Source of the DNA: Nitrospira defluvii
GTDB taxonomy: Bacteria; Nitrospirota; Nitrospiria; Nitrospirales; Nitrospiraceae
DNA length: 64,000 bases
Direction of reading: 5' to 3'
Assembly (NCBI GenBank): GCA_011525625.1
Contig: WYAX01000003.1
Location: 1-64,000, forward strand
How positions within the stretch are numbered: position 1 is the stretch's first letter; every line of letters starts with the position of its first letter. Below are positions 1-8,079 of the stretch, one piece after another. Both the position numbers and the translations under genes were made by a program. The notes beneath the pieces were generated by a model, which saw only the letters and a list, made by a program, of their open reading frames with translations, did no database searches and was not told the origin of the DNA.

Positions 1-55
1 CGTACTCGTGCAGTACGGTGAGGGGCGCACGGCGCGATGAAGAACGAGCGCCACG
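1..55. repeat. Possible edge-truncated copy of the dispersed repeat
   Basis: The first 23 bases form an imperfect hairpin around a GTAC core followed by GGTGAG. They resemble the central hairpin of the repeat at 61671-61795. The window edge removes the rest, so the match rests on a short stretch only. From here to 173 no coding sequence is evident. Confidence 0.25.
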
Positions 56-173
56 TCTGTGCGCGCCGCCGAGTCGACGAGGCGGCCGGACCGGAGGGGT
101 GAGCCCGCCGGCCGAAGCCCGGTCGTAACAGTGAATCGGCGGGTGCAGCAGACATGCTCATGAATCATGCGGG

Positions 174-569
174 CTAGGGAATGTCGTCGAGCAGTCCGGA
201 CTGAATCGGGGGGAGCGGCCCAACATCGCGCGGCACGGGAGGGAAGACGACGGGAGAGCCGGCCTGATTGGCTCCCTGAATAAGACCCACCGACAGTTGC
301 GGCCCCAACGTCATCATCGCGCCGCTCCAGGCCTGCCCTGTTGTGGGATTTCTAAAGTTGTACGATTCGAAGTTATTCCCGGGCGTGTAGAGAAAGCCCT
401 GAGTCCCCTGGTTGTCGATATAGAGATTACCGGGCCCGACAAGACCAAACAGGGGCGCCACCCCTCCGTTAAAGCCGCGCACGCCGGAGACGGATTGGGC
501 CGACGCCGTGGTGCCCCATAACAGCATCGCCAGCGAGACGATCCCCATGATTTGAATGCCGCGGTGCAT
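174..569 (-). CDS. Small exported protein of unknown function
   Basis: This 131-residue protein has a clear Sec signal peptide: a short basic start, a hydrophobic stretch and a TASA-Q type cleavage site near residue 25. The mature part is rich in Gly, Asn and Pro (GVRGFNGGVAPLFGLVGPG) and has no motif I recognise. The ATG at 569 is chosen because a GGAGG lies just upstream; an in-frame GTG at 581 would overlap that site. It is divergent from the TolC-like gene, with about 110 bp between the two starts that should hold both promoters. Export to the periplasm or outer membrane is inferred; function is unknown. Confidence 0.6.
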   Translation of the reverse strand: MHRGIQIMGIVSLAMLLWGTTASAQSVSGVRGFNGGVAPLFGLVGPGNLYIDNQGTQGFLYTPGNNFESYNFRNPTTGQAWSGAMMTLGPQLSVGLIQGANQAGSPVVFPPVPRDVGPLPPIQSGLLDDIP

Positions 570-678
570 ATACCTCCGCACGTCCGAGCATGGACACTGG
601 TCTCCGTTTGTGATACCACGCCAGCATCGGTACGAATTCAGTATGGCTCAACCCAGACCTCGCATCAAGGAGTTTGTT

Positions 679-2229
679 ATGGCGAATTCATTCCTCCGGG
701 GATGCCTGTTTCTCGGCAGCGCGACGGCGCTGGTCCTCTGGACAGCGAGCGCATCGTTCGGCCTGGAAGTGACCAAACCGGTCCCGACCGAACGCCGTGA
801 AGCCATGTCGCTGGCGGACGCTGTCTTGAAAGCGCTGCAGAATAACCTCGATATCCATATCGGTCGGCAAACCAAAGAAAGTCGACTGGCGGATATCATC
901 ATCGAGCAAGCGAAGTTCGATCCGACGGTCAGCCTCAACGGCCAATACAACCGTCAGGTCGCGCCGCTGAACCGGCCGATCCTCGGTTTCACCGGCGCCA
1001 ATCTGCAGGACATCACCAAGTTCGACCAGAACACCTCCACCGTCACCGCCGACATTACACAAAATCTTCCGACCGGCGCGAACTACGACCTCAACTACAG
1101 CCCGCAACGCAGTTATGTGAGCGGGCCCAACACGTTTCTCTTCAACCCGGCCTGGACGGGCGGCCTCGCCCTGACCGTCACGCAACCGTTGCTGAAAAAC
1201 TTCGGCACCGACATCAACAGGACGTTCATTACCATCGCGCAAAACAACGCCACGGTCGAGCAGCATGTGTTCCTCGATCGCGTCCTCACGGTGATTGCCT
1301 CCGTCGAACAGACGTTCTGGGAAATGGTGTTTGCGAATGAGAACCTCAAGGTCGCGCAGGCGGCGCTCAAGGCGGCGGAGGAACTGCTGGCCAGCAATCG
1401 CGCGAAGGCGAAGGCCGGTGTCATGTCGATCGTCGACGTCCTGCAGGCAGAGGCAGCCGTAGCCTCGCGGGTCGAACAGATTCTCGTGGCAGAAAAATCC
1501 ATTCGCGACCAGGAGGATCAGTTGCGCCGCCTGCTGAACCCGGTCGAAGAAGAACTCCGACAAGACCTCCGCTTGGTCCCGACCGATCCACCGATCACCT
1601 CCCTGGAGCCGATCAGCCTCCAGGAAACCATCGATATCGCCATGGAACGCCGGCCGGAAATCCTGCAAGCCGGAAAGAACGTAGAGACCAGCGACCTCAA
1701 CGTGAAATTTGCCAAGAATCAGTTGCTCCCCACGCTGTCGGTACAAGGCACGATGGGACTCTCGGGTCTGGGAGCCGACTACGGTGACTCGACGAGACGA
1801 AATTTCGGCGGCGACTTCTACAACTACGGCGCCGGTCTGGTCCTGAGTTATCCGATCGGCAACCGCTCCGCTTACAGCACGTACAACAAACGGCAGCTGG
1901 AGTCGCGGAATGCCCAGTCGTCGCTTCAGAGCGTCCGCCAACAGGTGATCGTCGGCGTGCGGGAAGCCGTCCGCCGGGTGCACACCGACTTCAAGCGGAT
2001 CGAAACGACCCGGTCGGCCCGCATCATGGCCGAGAAGCAGTTGCAGGCCGAACAGGAACGGTTGAAGGTCGGCCTCAGCACCACCCGCTTCGTGCTCGAC
2101 TTTCAGCGCGACCTGGCCACCGCGCAAGGCAATGAACTCCGAGCCACCGTCGACTACAACAAATCGCTCTCGAACCTGGCGCGGAATAAAGCCACGACGC
2201 TTGATCGCTACAACTTGCGCCTCGAATAA
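679..2229 (+). CDS. TolC-family outer membrane efflux protein
   Basis: The 516-residue product has a signal peptide (ending near ASFG) followed by two repeated outer-membrane efflux halves typical of TolC. Long heptad-like helices such as EENLKVAQAALKAAEELLA and QVIVGVREAVRRVHTDFKR alternate with beta segments. Such proteins form trimeric channels across the outer membrane and periplasm for RND, MFS or ABC pumps or type I secretion. The ATG at 679 is preferred over upstream ATGs because AAGGAG sits 6 bases before it. No inner-membrane pump or adaptor gene is adjacent, so the substrate cannot be guessed. Confidence 0.9.
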   Translation: MANSFLRGCLFLGSATALVLWTASASFGLEVTKPVPTERREAMSLADAVLKALQNNLDIHIGRQTKESRLADIIIEQAKFDPTVSLNGQYNRQVAPLNRPILGFTGANLQDITKFDQNTSTVTADITQNLPTGANYDLNYSPQRSYVSGPNTFLFNPAWTGGLALTVTQPLLKNFGTDINRTFITIAQNNATVEQHVFLDRVLTVIASVEQTFWEMVFANENLKVAQAALKAAEELLASNRAKAKAGVMSIVDVLQAEAAVASRVEQILVAEKSIRDQEDQLRRLLNPVEEELRQDLRLVPTDPPITSLEPISLQETIDIAMERRPEILQAGKNVETSDLNVKFAKNQLLPTLSVQGTMGLSGLGADYGDSTRRNFGGDFYNYGAGLVLSYPIGNRSAYSTYNKRQLESRNAQSSLQSVRQQVIVGVREAVRRVHTDFKRIETTRSARIMAEKQLQAEQERLKVGLSTTRFVLDFQRDLATAQGNELRATVDYNKSLSNLARNKATTLDRYNLRLE

Positions 2230-2236
2230 CCAGTCG

Positions 2237-2920
2237 ATGGCCGAGTCTGGGGCGGTGTCCACGAGCCATGCCACTCAGACCGAAGAACGGGGGGCAGCTC
2301 TCGCGCTGCTCCCCCTCGTCGCTACGCTCCTGTATTACGGCTCCCCTCTCGAACTCCAGCAACAGTCCCTCTATCAGTTTCTTCCGCAAGCCTTCGCCTA
2401 TGCCGCGCTCCTGATCTGGAGCCGCATGAACGACGCGCCGGCCACACGACTCGGCCTCACACAGGCCCTCATCCCGCAAGGACTCCGCTGGGGCACGTGC
2501 ACCGGGCTGGTACTGGGCACGGTCAATCTCCTAGTGATCCTCTATCTGGTTCCGCGGCTCGGGGCGGACTATCGATTTCTCATCGACACGCCCCACGCGA
2601 AAATTCCCCTCCTCCTCATGGTGCCCTGGTTCATTCTGTTCATCGCGACTATGGTCGAGTTGAACTTTCGCGGCTTCCTGCTGGGCCGGTTGCGGGCCCT
2701 CGGGCTGCCTCCTCCCCTTGCCGTCCCGATCAGCGCGGTCCTGTTTGCCTTCGATCCCTTTCTGGTGGCAACCTTTCGTCACCTGCACTGGATCGCCGTC
2801 TGGGACGGCCTTGTGTGGGGTCTCCTGTACTGCAGACAACACAACCTCTATACGCCTATCGTCGCCCATACCGTGGAGGTCATCCTGCTGTATGTCGCGA
2901 TGCGAACCGTACTAGGATAA
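2237..2920 (+). CDS. CPBP-family-like membrane protein, probably lacking catalytic residues
   Basis: A 227-residue protein with several hydrophobic segments (about 21-36, 52-62, 86-105, 124-140, 160-172, 207-222). The segment at 139-151 (MVELNFRGFLLGR) resembles motif 1 (EExxxR) of CPBP/Rce1-type intramembrane proteases, but the first Glu is Val140. The position usually holding the motif-2 His appears to be Asp173, while a motif-3-like His remains at 211. It starts 7 bases after the TolC gene and is probably cotranscribed. Membership of the fold is moderately supported; protease activity is doubtful from these substitutions. Confidence 0.6.
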   Translation: MAESGAVSTSHATQTEERGAALALLPLVATLLYYGSPLELQQQSLYQFLPQAFAYAALLIWSRMNDAPATRLGLTQALIPQGLRWGTCTGLVLGTVNLLVILYLVPRLGADYRFLIDTPHAKIPLLLMVPWFILFIATMVELNFRGFLLGRLRALGLPPPLAVPISAVLFAFDPFLVATFRHLHWIAVWDGLVWGLLYCRQHNLYTPIVAHTVEVILLYVAMRTVLG

Positions 2921-2993
2921 CGACGGTTCCACCAGCCGGGACGTACCGTACGCGACGAAACCAACCCAGCCATGAAGAGCAGCAGGTGACGAC

Positions 2994-4013
2994 GTGAATC
3001 CCTCCTTCTCCGGCATCCTCGTGAACGACGTCTTCGGCGACCCCGGCCTGTTCGTCGAAGTGCGGTGGGCGAAGCGCGCCTTATTATTCGACCTGGGCCA
3101 CAACGATGCGCTTGGCCCGAGGCGCCTCCTGCGTGCGAACGACATTTTTATCTCCCACACGCATATGGACCATTTCATCGGATTCGACGCCTTACTCCGC
3201 GTCGCCCTCGGGCGCGGCACAACCCTTCACCTGTATGGCCCACCGGGCCTGATCGACAATGTCGAAGGAAAGCTGCATGGCTACACGTGGAACCTCGTGG
3301 ACGGCTACCCGCTCGCGATCACGGTGCAAGAATTCCACACCGACGGCATCCACACAACAACCTTTCATGCGGCCGATGGCTTTCAACGCCGCGATGCACC
3401 ACGTTCACCCACCGGCGACCACACTGTGGAGGAGTCCTTTATCGTGCTCCGTGACCCCATGTTCACCGTGCGCGCAACGGCACTCAACCACCGCATCCCC
3501 TCATTCGCTTATGCCTTGCAGGAACAGTTTCATGTGAACGTCAACAAGGAGCGATTGCATGAAGCGGGGCTCCCGGTGGGCTATTGGCTGAACGACGTGA
3601 AACAGTATCTCTGGCAAGGCAAGCCGGATGACTTTCGATTCGTGGCCACGCTCTACCATGAACACCGGAAAGACCAGCGCGAATTTCTCCTGGGTGAGGT
3701 TCGTGAGCGATTCATCACCATCACTCGAGGCCAGAAAATCGCCTACGTCGTGGATGCCCGCTACGACGAGGACAACGAACGCAAGATCGTGGAGCTTGCG
3801 CGAGGCGCCGACATCTTTTACTGTGAGGCCCCGTACCTGCACCGAGATGCGGACAAGGCGCGGGACCGATACCACCTCACCGCCAGACAGGCGGGCCTGA
3901 TGGCGAAACACGCCGGCGCGCGCGAGTTGGTCGTATTCCACTTTTCGCCGCGCTATACGGGACTGGGCCATGAGATTGAAGCAGAGGCGCGAGCGGCCTT
4001 TCGCGGGACGTGA
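2994..4013 (+). CDS. Metallo-beta-lactamase-fold hydrolase, RNase Z (ElaC)-like
   Basis: The 339-residue protein carries the metal-binding motif HTHMDH at residues 55-60, a LNHRIPSFAY stretch and a C-terminal FHFSPRY motif. This arrangement is that of tRNase Z-like enzymes, which remove the 3' trailer of tRNA precursors. The GTG start at 2994 follows a CAGGTGA stretch. It is longer in the middle than a minimal ElaC, and the sequence does not show whether tRNA is the true substrate. A GlpM-like membrane gene follows after 12 bases, suggesting cotranscription. Confidence 0.75.
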   Translation: MNPSFSGILVNDVFGDPGLFVEVRWAKRALLFDLGHNDALGPRRLLRANDIFISHTHMDHFIGFDALLRVALGRGTTLHLYGPPGLIDNVEGKLHGYTWNLVDGYPLAITVQEFHTDGIHTTTFHAADGFQRRDAPRSPTGDHTVEESFIVLRDPMFTVRATALNHRIPSFAYALQEQFHVNVNKERLHEAGLPVGYWLNDVKQYLWQGKPDDFRFVATLYHEHRKDQREFLLGEVRERFITITRGQKIAYVVDARYDEDNERKIVELARGADIFYCEAPYLHRDADKARDRYHLTARQAGLMAKHAGARELVVFHFSPRYTGLGHEIEAEARAAFRGT

Positions 4014-4025
4014 TGGAGGTGGTGG

Positions 4026-4364
4026 ATGGGTGAGTGGGCCAAGTACGGACTGTACTTCCTCTTAGGCGGCACAATCGTGAGTATCTCAACCTATCTCGGC
4101 TCGCAAGGCCGATCGTTTCTCGCCGCCTTCGCCAGCACCTTCCCCGCCATGACCGGTGCGACGTTTATCCTCATCTATCTCAACGGCGGCAATGAGCATC
4201 TTGTCACCTATGCCAAGAACCTGCTCTGGTTCGTGCCCCCCTGGCTGGTCTATGTGGGCTGCATGATCTACGGCGTGGAACGCATCGGGTTCTGGTTCTC
4301 CATGGCAGGCGCCCTCGTCCTCTACATGGCCTGCGTCGCGCTCGTGAAATTCCTGGCGCGGTAG
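4026..4364 (+). CDS. GlpM/DUF3147-like small inner membrane protein
   Basis: A 112-residue protein with about four hydrophobic segments: GLYFLLGGTIVSIS, a segment around FPAMTGATFILIYL, LLWFVPPWLVYVGCMIYG and the C-terminal MAGALVLYMACVALVKFL. Pattern and length resemble GlpM-type proteins, whose role is poorly understood. A GGAGGTGG stretch precedes the start. A shorter, frameshifted copy lies at 8080-8331, about 4 kb downstream, which shows a past duplication. Family assignment is by recall of pattern and is moderate. Confidence 0.65.
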   Translation: MGEWAKYGLYFLLGGTIVSISTYLGSQGRSFLAAFASTFPAMTGATFILIYLNGGNEHLVTYAKNLLWFVPPWLVYVGCMIYGVERIGFWFSMAGALVLYMACVALVKFLAR

Positions 4365-4928
4365 GACAATGACCAGTTCTGTCGGCAAGTCCGAGAGGAC
4401 AGTCGCGAGGAAGCCCCCTCGATCTCGCCGTAACAGCGATTCGGCTTCTCCTCTTTCCGCCAACGCAGAATCTGGCATGAATCGGACTCGGCTCACCTCA
4501 AAAGCGAGACCCTGTTAGTCCTTTGCCAAAGAGTCGAAGTGTATGCGGCAGTCCGTCTTCAATCATGTGAGAGCATGATCAGTGCTGGACGTACCACATC
4601 GATCAATTGTACCTATCGCGAGGAGAAGGTACGCCGCTCTGCACGTCGTGTAGGAAAATGACCGGACGAATACGCATTCACACACGGTGTGTCGGTCAGA
4701 ACAGTCACCGGGAGCCTGTATCCATTCTGAGGCCGCCGTATCGCATCGGATACGAACGCTCCGTGCTGGATGCTCGATCATCTCGCGCAAATCCGACAAT
4801 CCGCCTGCCAGATGCGTCGCCTACGTATGGCATGGTTATTGATGAATCATCCTCCCATCCAACCATGGCGTCGCGCTCGGGATGGCGCGGAGCCTTCCTA
4901 GCCGAAGCCACACACAAGGAGGTAGGTC
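4365..4928. other. 564-base intergenic stretch before the tyrosinase
   Basis: No frame here combines a plausible start, ribosome binding site and protein-like composition. The promoter of the tyrosinase gene should lie in its 3' part. I see no repeat or clear terminator. Confidence 0.5.
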
Positions 4929-6365
4929 ATGTCGAATCTGGACGACCGCATGCGGGCGATCATGCCGTCGCGGAGATCATTTCTTCAACGAATGGGATTG
5001 GGTGTCGGGGCGCTCGGCGCGGGCCTGTTCGGTGGCCTGACGTTGCCGGAGTCGGTGCTGGCCGTGTGCGAACCCCCGGGCAATCCCGGCACAGCAAAAC
5101 CGTGGCGCAAGGATTGTCGCATGATCCTCCCGCGCCGTCCGGCCAGCACATTGAGCGCGGCGGAGATCTCCCAACTCAAAGATGCCTACAAGGCCATGCG
5201 CGCACTCGATACCAGCGCCCCCAACGACCCGCGCGGATTCCTCCGGCAGGCCAACGTCCATTGTTGGTATTGCGGCGAGGGCACGCAGGTCCATTTCACC
5301 TGGCAATTCTTTGTCTGGCATCGCGCGTATTTGTACTTCCACGAGCGCATTCTCGGAAAGCTGATCGGCGACATGAATTTCCGCCTGCCCTACTGGGACT
5401 GGGACACCCCAAGTCACCGCAAGCTTCCCGGCGCCTATACCGATCCGAACGACAACAGCAACCCGCTATGGAACGGTAGCCGCGGCATGGATCCGACAGA
5501 CGAAATCCCGGAGGAGGATGTCGGGGAAGATGTCATGGAAGCCGCCCTCACGGCGGACAACTTCACGGAGTTCGGCGGGACGGCAAGCGGCAGCGGCATC
5601 CCTGAGGGAACACCCCATGGCGCGGTCCACGTCGATGTCGGCGGCGACATGGGCTTCTTCGATTCGGCCGGCAAGGATCCCGTCTTCTACGCGCACCATG
5701 CCAACGTGGACAAGATGTGGTCGGACTGGAACAAAGCCTCATCCATCCACACGAACCCGACGACATCGGCTTTCTTGAATCTGACATGGAATTTCTACGA
5801 CGAAAACAAAGTCTGGCGGTCGATCAAGGCGTCGCAGGTCCTGAACCACGACACCCAATTGCGCTATACGTATGGCCCCTCGAAGTTCTTGGAGCAGCTC
5901 CCCTGCCTCCTCGATTGGTTCCCCATCAAGACCGACTGGCGCGTCAGCCGGACCCTGAAGTTTGCCGGGCAGACGCGTGCTAAAATGATGAAAGTCGTCG
6001 AGCAGGGAGGACGCGCGAGACTGCACCTGACCGACCTCACCGTTCCCACGGAAAAGAGCGCTGTGTATCGACTCTATGCGACACCCGAAGCAGCGAAAGC
6101 CGATGAAGGCCCCGGCAGTAAGGGCTACCTCGGAACCGTGCCGGTGGTGTTGAACGATCGGGAGCGCCGGCATCTGTCCAAGCACGCACGAAACATCGCC
6201 GTCAGGCTCTCCACCGCCAAACTCGAAGCGTTGAGCGGGACCGTCGGTCCCGTGCGCCTGGCCCTGGTCGAGCGCGGAGTCAAACCTGAGGCCAGAAAGG
6301 TCATCCCGGTACGGGCGAAGGACGTCTCGCTGTCCCTCGCAGAGGTGGAACGCGAGGAACGGTAA
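4929..6365 (+). CDS. Tat-exported tyrosinase / polyphenol oxidase (plant-type architecture)
   Basis: This 478-residue type-3 copper enzyme should oxidise phenols or catechols to quinones outside the cytoplasm. A twin-arginine leader (SRRSFLQRMGLGVGALGAG, residues 14-32) opens it. Copper A ligands are His111, His122 and His131, with Cys115 placed four residues after His111, as in the Cys-His thioether of plant catechol oxidases. Copper B ligands are His230, His234 and His257 in a DPVFYAHHANVD motif. A DWL-like linker (RYTYGP, 312-317) and a beta-rich C-terminal domain (about 335-460) follow, as in plant polyphenol oxidases. AAGGAGGT precedes the ATG. An exported companion gene starts 2 bases after the stop. 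Confidence 0.92.
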   Translation: MSNLDDRMRAIMPSRRSFLQRMGLGVGALGAGLFGGLTLPESVLAVCEPPGNPGTAKPWRKDCRMILPRRPASTLSAAEISQLKDAYKAMRALDTSAPNDPRGFLRQANVHCWYCGEGTQVHFTWQFFVWHRAYLYFHERILGKLIGDMNFRLPYWDWDTPSHRKLPGAYTDPNDNSNPLWNGSRGMDPTDEIPEEDVGEDVMEAALTADNFTEFGGTASGSGIPEGTPHGAVHVDVGGDMGFFDSAGKDPVFYAHHANVDKMWSDWNKASSIHTNPTTSAFLNLTWNFYDENKVWRSIKASQVLNHDTQLRYTYGPSKFLEQLPCLLDWFPIKTDWRVSRTLKFAGQTRAKMMKVVEQGGRARLHLTDLTVPTEKSAVYRLYATPEAAKADEGPGSKGYLGTVPVVLNDRERRHLSKHARNIAVRLSTAKLEALSGTVGPVRLALVERGVKPEARKVIPVRAKDVSLSLAEVEREER

Positions 6366-6367
6366 CC

Positions 6368-6808
6368 ATGGGACGCATCTCCTGGCTCACGAGCGTCATG
6401 ATCCTGGCCGCACTGACGGTTCATGCGGAGGAAGGACCGCACCGGTTTTCCGTCGACTTACCGACCGGGTGGCAACAGGCCCCACATGTTCGATTAGTGC
6501 TGGAGGGTGTGACGGTCGCCGGGGGACAACCGTTCAAGCTGCGGGCAGCCGCCATCATCGAAGGGGCGGAACCGGTCATACTGGGCTCGGCGGGCATCGT
6601 GGGAGACCGATCGGTGGGATCGGCCCCGCGACGCCTGCCGACCCTACTGATCGATGTGACGCGCCCCCTCGGCTCGTTGGCCGACCGCCTGGGTACACAA
6701 ACGGCCATGACCATCCGCCTCGACCCCGTCGATGGTCGCAACGCCCCGTTGGATGGACTCGACTGGTCGGTGCAATCGGTGCGGCTGGAACGGGGTGGGC
6801 GCAACTAG
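6368..6808 (+). CDS. Exported tyrosinase companion, possible KFDV-like beta domain
   Basis: The 146-residue product has a short signal peptide ending at VHA-EE and a beta-rich body. Its later part (PVILGSAGIVGD, then LLIDVTRPLGSLADRL, then AMTIRLDP) has the same order of strands and helix as the C-terminal domain of the adjacent tyrosinase (GYLGTVPVVLND, NIAVRLSTAKLEAL, PVRLALVERG). It may therefore be a free-standing version of the plant PPO KFDV-type domain, which covers the copper site or assists maturation. This is my inference from pattern. The 2-base spacing shows translational coupling with the enzyme. Confidence 0.65.
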   Translation: MGRISWLTSVMILAALTVHAEEGPHRFSVDLPTGWQQAPHVRLVLEGVTVAGGQPFKLRAAAIIEGAEPVILGSAGIVGDRSVGSAPRRLPTLLIDVTRPLGSLADRLGTQTAMTIRLDPVDGRNAPLDGLDWSVQSVRLERGGRN

Positions 6809-6901
6809 CAGAACTACCGCCACGACAGGCTCGGGGAGGAAGATCGTCCACCCGGCATGATCCCACCGCTTGCGTGAGAAAATCATTTCTGGCACCAATT
6901 T

Positions 6902-6961
6902 CTCCCCGGAATCTGTGCTTCACCCGGCTCTCGCCGGGGCACAGGGGGAGAGAGGTTTTTT
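6902..6961 (+). terminator. Long bulged hairpin terminator after the tyrosinase operon
   Basis: CTCCCC (6902-6907), TGTGC (6914-6918) and CCCGGC (6923-6928) pair in order with GCCGGG (6933-6938), GCACA (6939-6943) and GGGGAG (6945-6950) around a TCTC loop. The 3' arm is continuous and the 5' arm has two bulges. Six T residues follow at 6955-6960. The remainder of 6809-7161 shows no gene. Confidence 0.7.
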
Positions 6962-7161
6962 GACCCCATTTCTATGCCCCTAACTCTTCGATGAACGATC
7001 GTGGGCAGAAACCGCAACACCACTCATCCGGAGGCCTTGTGACACGTATCACGGAGGAAATCATCGGCCTGCCGTGGGCGCTCCGCGTGAACGATCGGTT
7101 ACTCCGCACTCGGGAACTGCACAAGCTGGATCTCATTGCCTGCTGAATCCTTCGCCCAAGC

Positions 7162-7545
7162 TCACCGGCGTGATTGACGCCGCGAAGCGACAGCAAGACC
7201 GTCCCGTGGAGCGATCTGTTGGGCACGTTCACGTTCAAGCATCTCGATTTGCCGCAGCACCGCCAGAAACTTTTCGCCAAGTTCCGTGAATCCATACTCG
7301 ACATGCGGCGGGATTTCCGGGAACTCCGTTTTTTCGAGCACGCCATGCCTGACAAGCTTTCTCAAGCGTTCGTTGAGCACCTTGGTAGAAAGGCCGGAAA
7401 TGGCCCGTTCGATCTGCCCCGGGCGGTGAGTGCCTGCATGAATGGCACGCAGGATGCTCCAGGACCACTTGCAGCCCAACACGTCCTCCAACAGCCTGGT
7501 GATGCGCGTTGGCTGGACAGGAACCGTTTTGTCAGTGGGAACCAT
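7162..7545 (-). CDS. HxlR-family winged-helix transcriptional regulator
   Basis: The 127-residue protein has the MarR/HxlR winged-helix core: a segment around LGCKWSWSILRAIHAGTHRPGQ, then ISGLSTKVLNERLRKLVRHG (recognition helix region) and a wing around VEYGFTELGEKF. HxlR regulators are dimers that often respond to electrophiles, quinones or redox change and commonly control the gene read in the other direction. The ATG at 7545 is chosen over upstream starts because AGGAGG lies 6 bases before it. A divergent thioredoxin-like gene starts 86 bp away, and an inverted repeat lies between them. Confidence 0.88.
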   Translation of the reverse strand: MVPTDKTVPVQPTRITRLLEDVLGCKWSWSILRAIHAGTHRPGQIERAISGLSTKVLNERLRKLVRHGVLEKTEFPEIPPHVEYGFTELGEKFLAVLRQIEMLERERAQQIAPRDGLAVASRRQSRR

Positions 7546-7584
7546 TTTGTGCCTCCTTTTCAGGCGGTTCACGATGTGATTAAT

Positions 7585-7599
7585 AGTGTGCGTGACACT
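7585..7599. promoter_or_regulatory. Candidate HxlR operator in divergent promoter region
   Basis: AGTGT-N5-ACACT is a perfect 5-bp inverted repeat midway between the divergent HxlR and thioredoxin-like starts. Dimeric HxlR-type proteins usually bind short dyads of this kind. The site is an inference from position and symmetry. Confidence 0.4.
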
Positions 7600-7631
7600 C
7601 GGGCACAACCACAACCGAAAGGAGTTGCACC

Positions 7632-7868
7632 ATGGCGAAGAACGCAGTTTTTTACCACGCAGGTTGCTCTGTGTGCGTTGAAGCGGAGCAGAACGTGGCG
7701 GAAGCACTGGACCGCTCGCGTTACAACCTTGAAATCGTGCACTTGGGACAACACAAGGAGCGCCTCAAGGAAGCCGAAGCTGCCGGGGTGAAGTCCGTGC
7801 CGGCACTCGTGCTTGATGGGCTACCGTTTCATATCAACTTCGGGGCTGGCCTCGATGCGCTGAAGTAG
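7632..7868 (+). CDS. Small thioredoxin/glutaredoxin-like CxxC protein
   Basis: This 78-residue protein has a thioredoxin-fold pattern: strand AVFYHAG, active-site motif CSVC at residues 12-15, helix, strand NLEIVHLG, then the cis-Pro segment KSVPALVLDG. There is no signal peptide, so it should act in the cytoplasm in thiol-disulfide exchange. GGAG lies close upstream of the ATG. It is divergent from the HxlR gene and is probably its target. It is shorter than a full thioredoxin. Confidence 0.75.
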   Translation: MAKNAVFYHAGCSVCVEAEQNVAEALDRSRYNLEIVHLGQHKERLKEAEAAGVKSVPALVLDGLPFHINFGAGLDALK

Positions 7869-7877
7869 GACACGCTC

Positions 7878-7920
7878 ACAACGGCTCCCTGCGTCACAAA
7901 TGCAGGGTGCCGTTGTTCTT
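7878..7920 (+). terminator. Hairpin terminator of the thioredoxin-like gene
   Basis: ACAACGGC-T-CCCTGC (7878-7892) pairs with GCAGGG-T-GCCGTTGT (7902-7916), giving a 14-bp stem with a single T:T mismatch. A short TCTT follows. It begins 10 bases after the stop codon. The 3' end of a small convergent gene (7894-8067) runs into it. Confidence 0.7.
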
Positions 7921-8067
7921 CAGCGCCCAACGGCACAACTGTGCTAACGCGCTATCTGACTGCTCCCGAAAGACTCGCAGGCTCTCCGTACTGTACTGGA
8001 CGTGCCAGAGTTGCTTCAAATGCTGGAGCACCTGTTCGTGGGATCCGCCTCCAGCCACAGTAGTCAT
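7894..8067 (-). CDS. Possible 57-residue protein of unknown function
   Basis: A short frame encodes a Gln/Leu-rich, mostly helical protein starting MTTVAGGGSHEQVLQ and ending LKNNGTLHL. Codon choice is like that of the neighbours, and CGGAG lies 5 bases before the ATG. No signal peptide, membrane segment or known motif is seen. It is convergent with the thioredoxin-like gene and overlaps its terminator hairpin. Both the reality of the gene and its function are uncertain. Confidence 0.45.
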   Translation of the reverse strand: MTTVAGGGSHEQVLQHLKQLWHVQYSTESLRVFREQSDSALAQLCRWALKNNGTLHL

Positions 8068-8079
8068 AGACTCCGACCC

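Noticed and set aside
688-2274. A 528-codon open frame on the minus strand
   Set aside because: It is antisense to the TolC-like gene across its whole length, has no recognisable domain and an Arg/Asp-rich composition typical of reverse frames in GC-rich genes.
4607-4928. Open frame upstream of and overlapping the tyrosinase gene
   Set aside because: It begins with a poor start, has no protein-like features and continues out of frame through the tyrosinase coding region.
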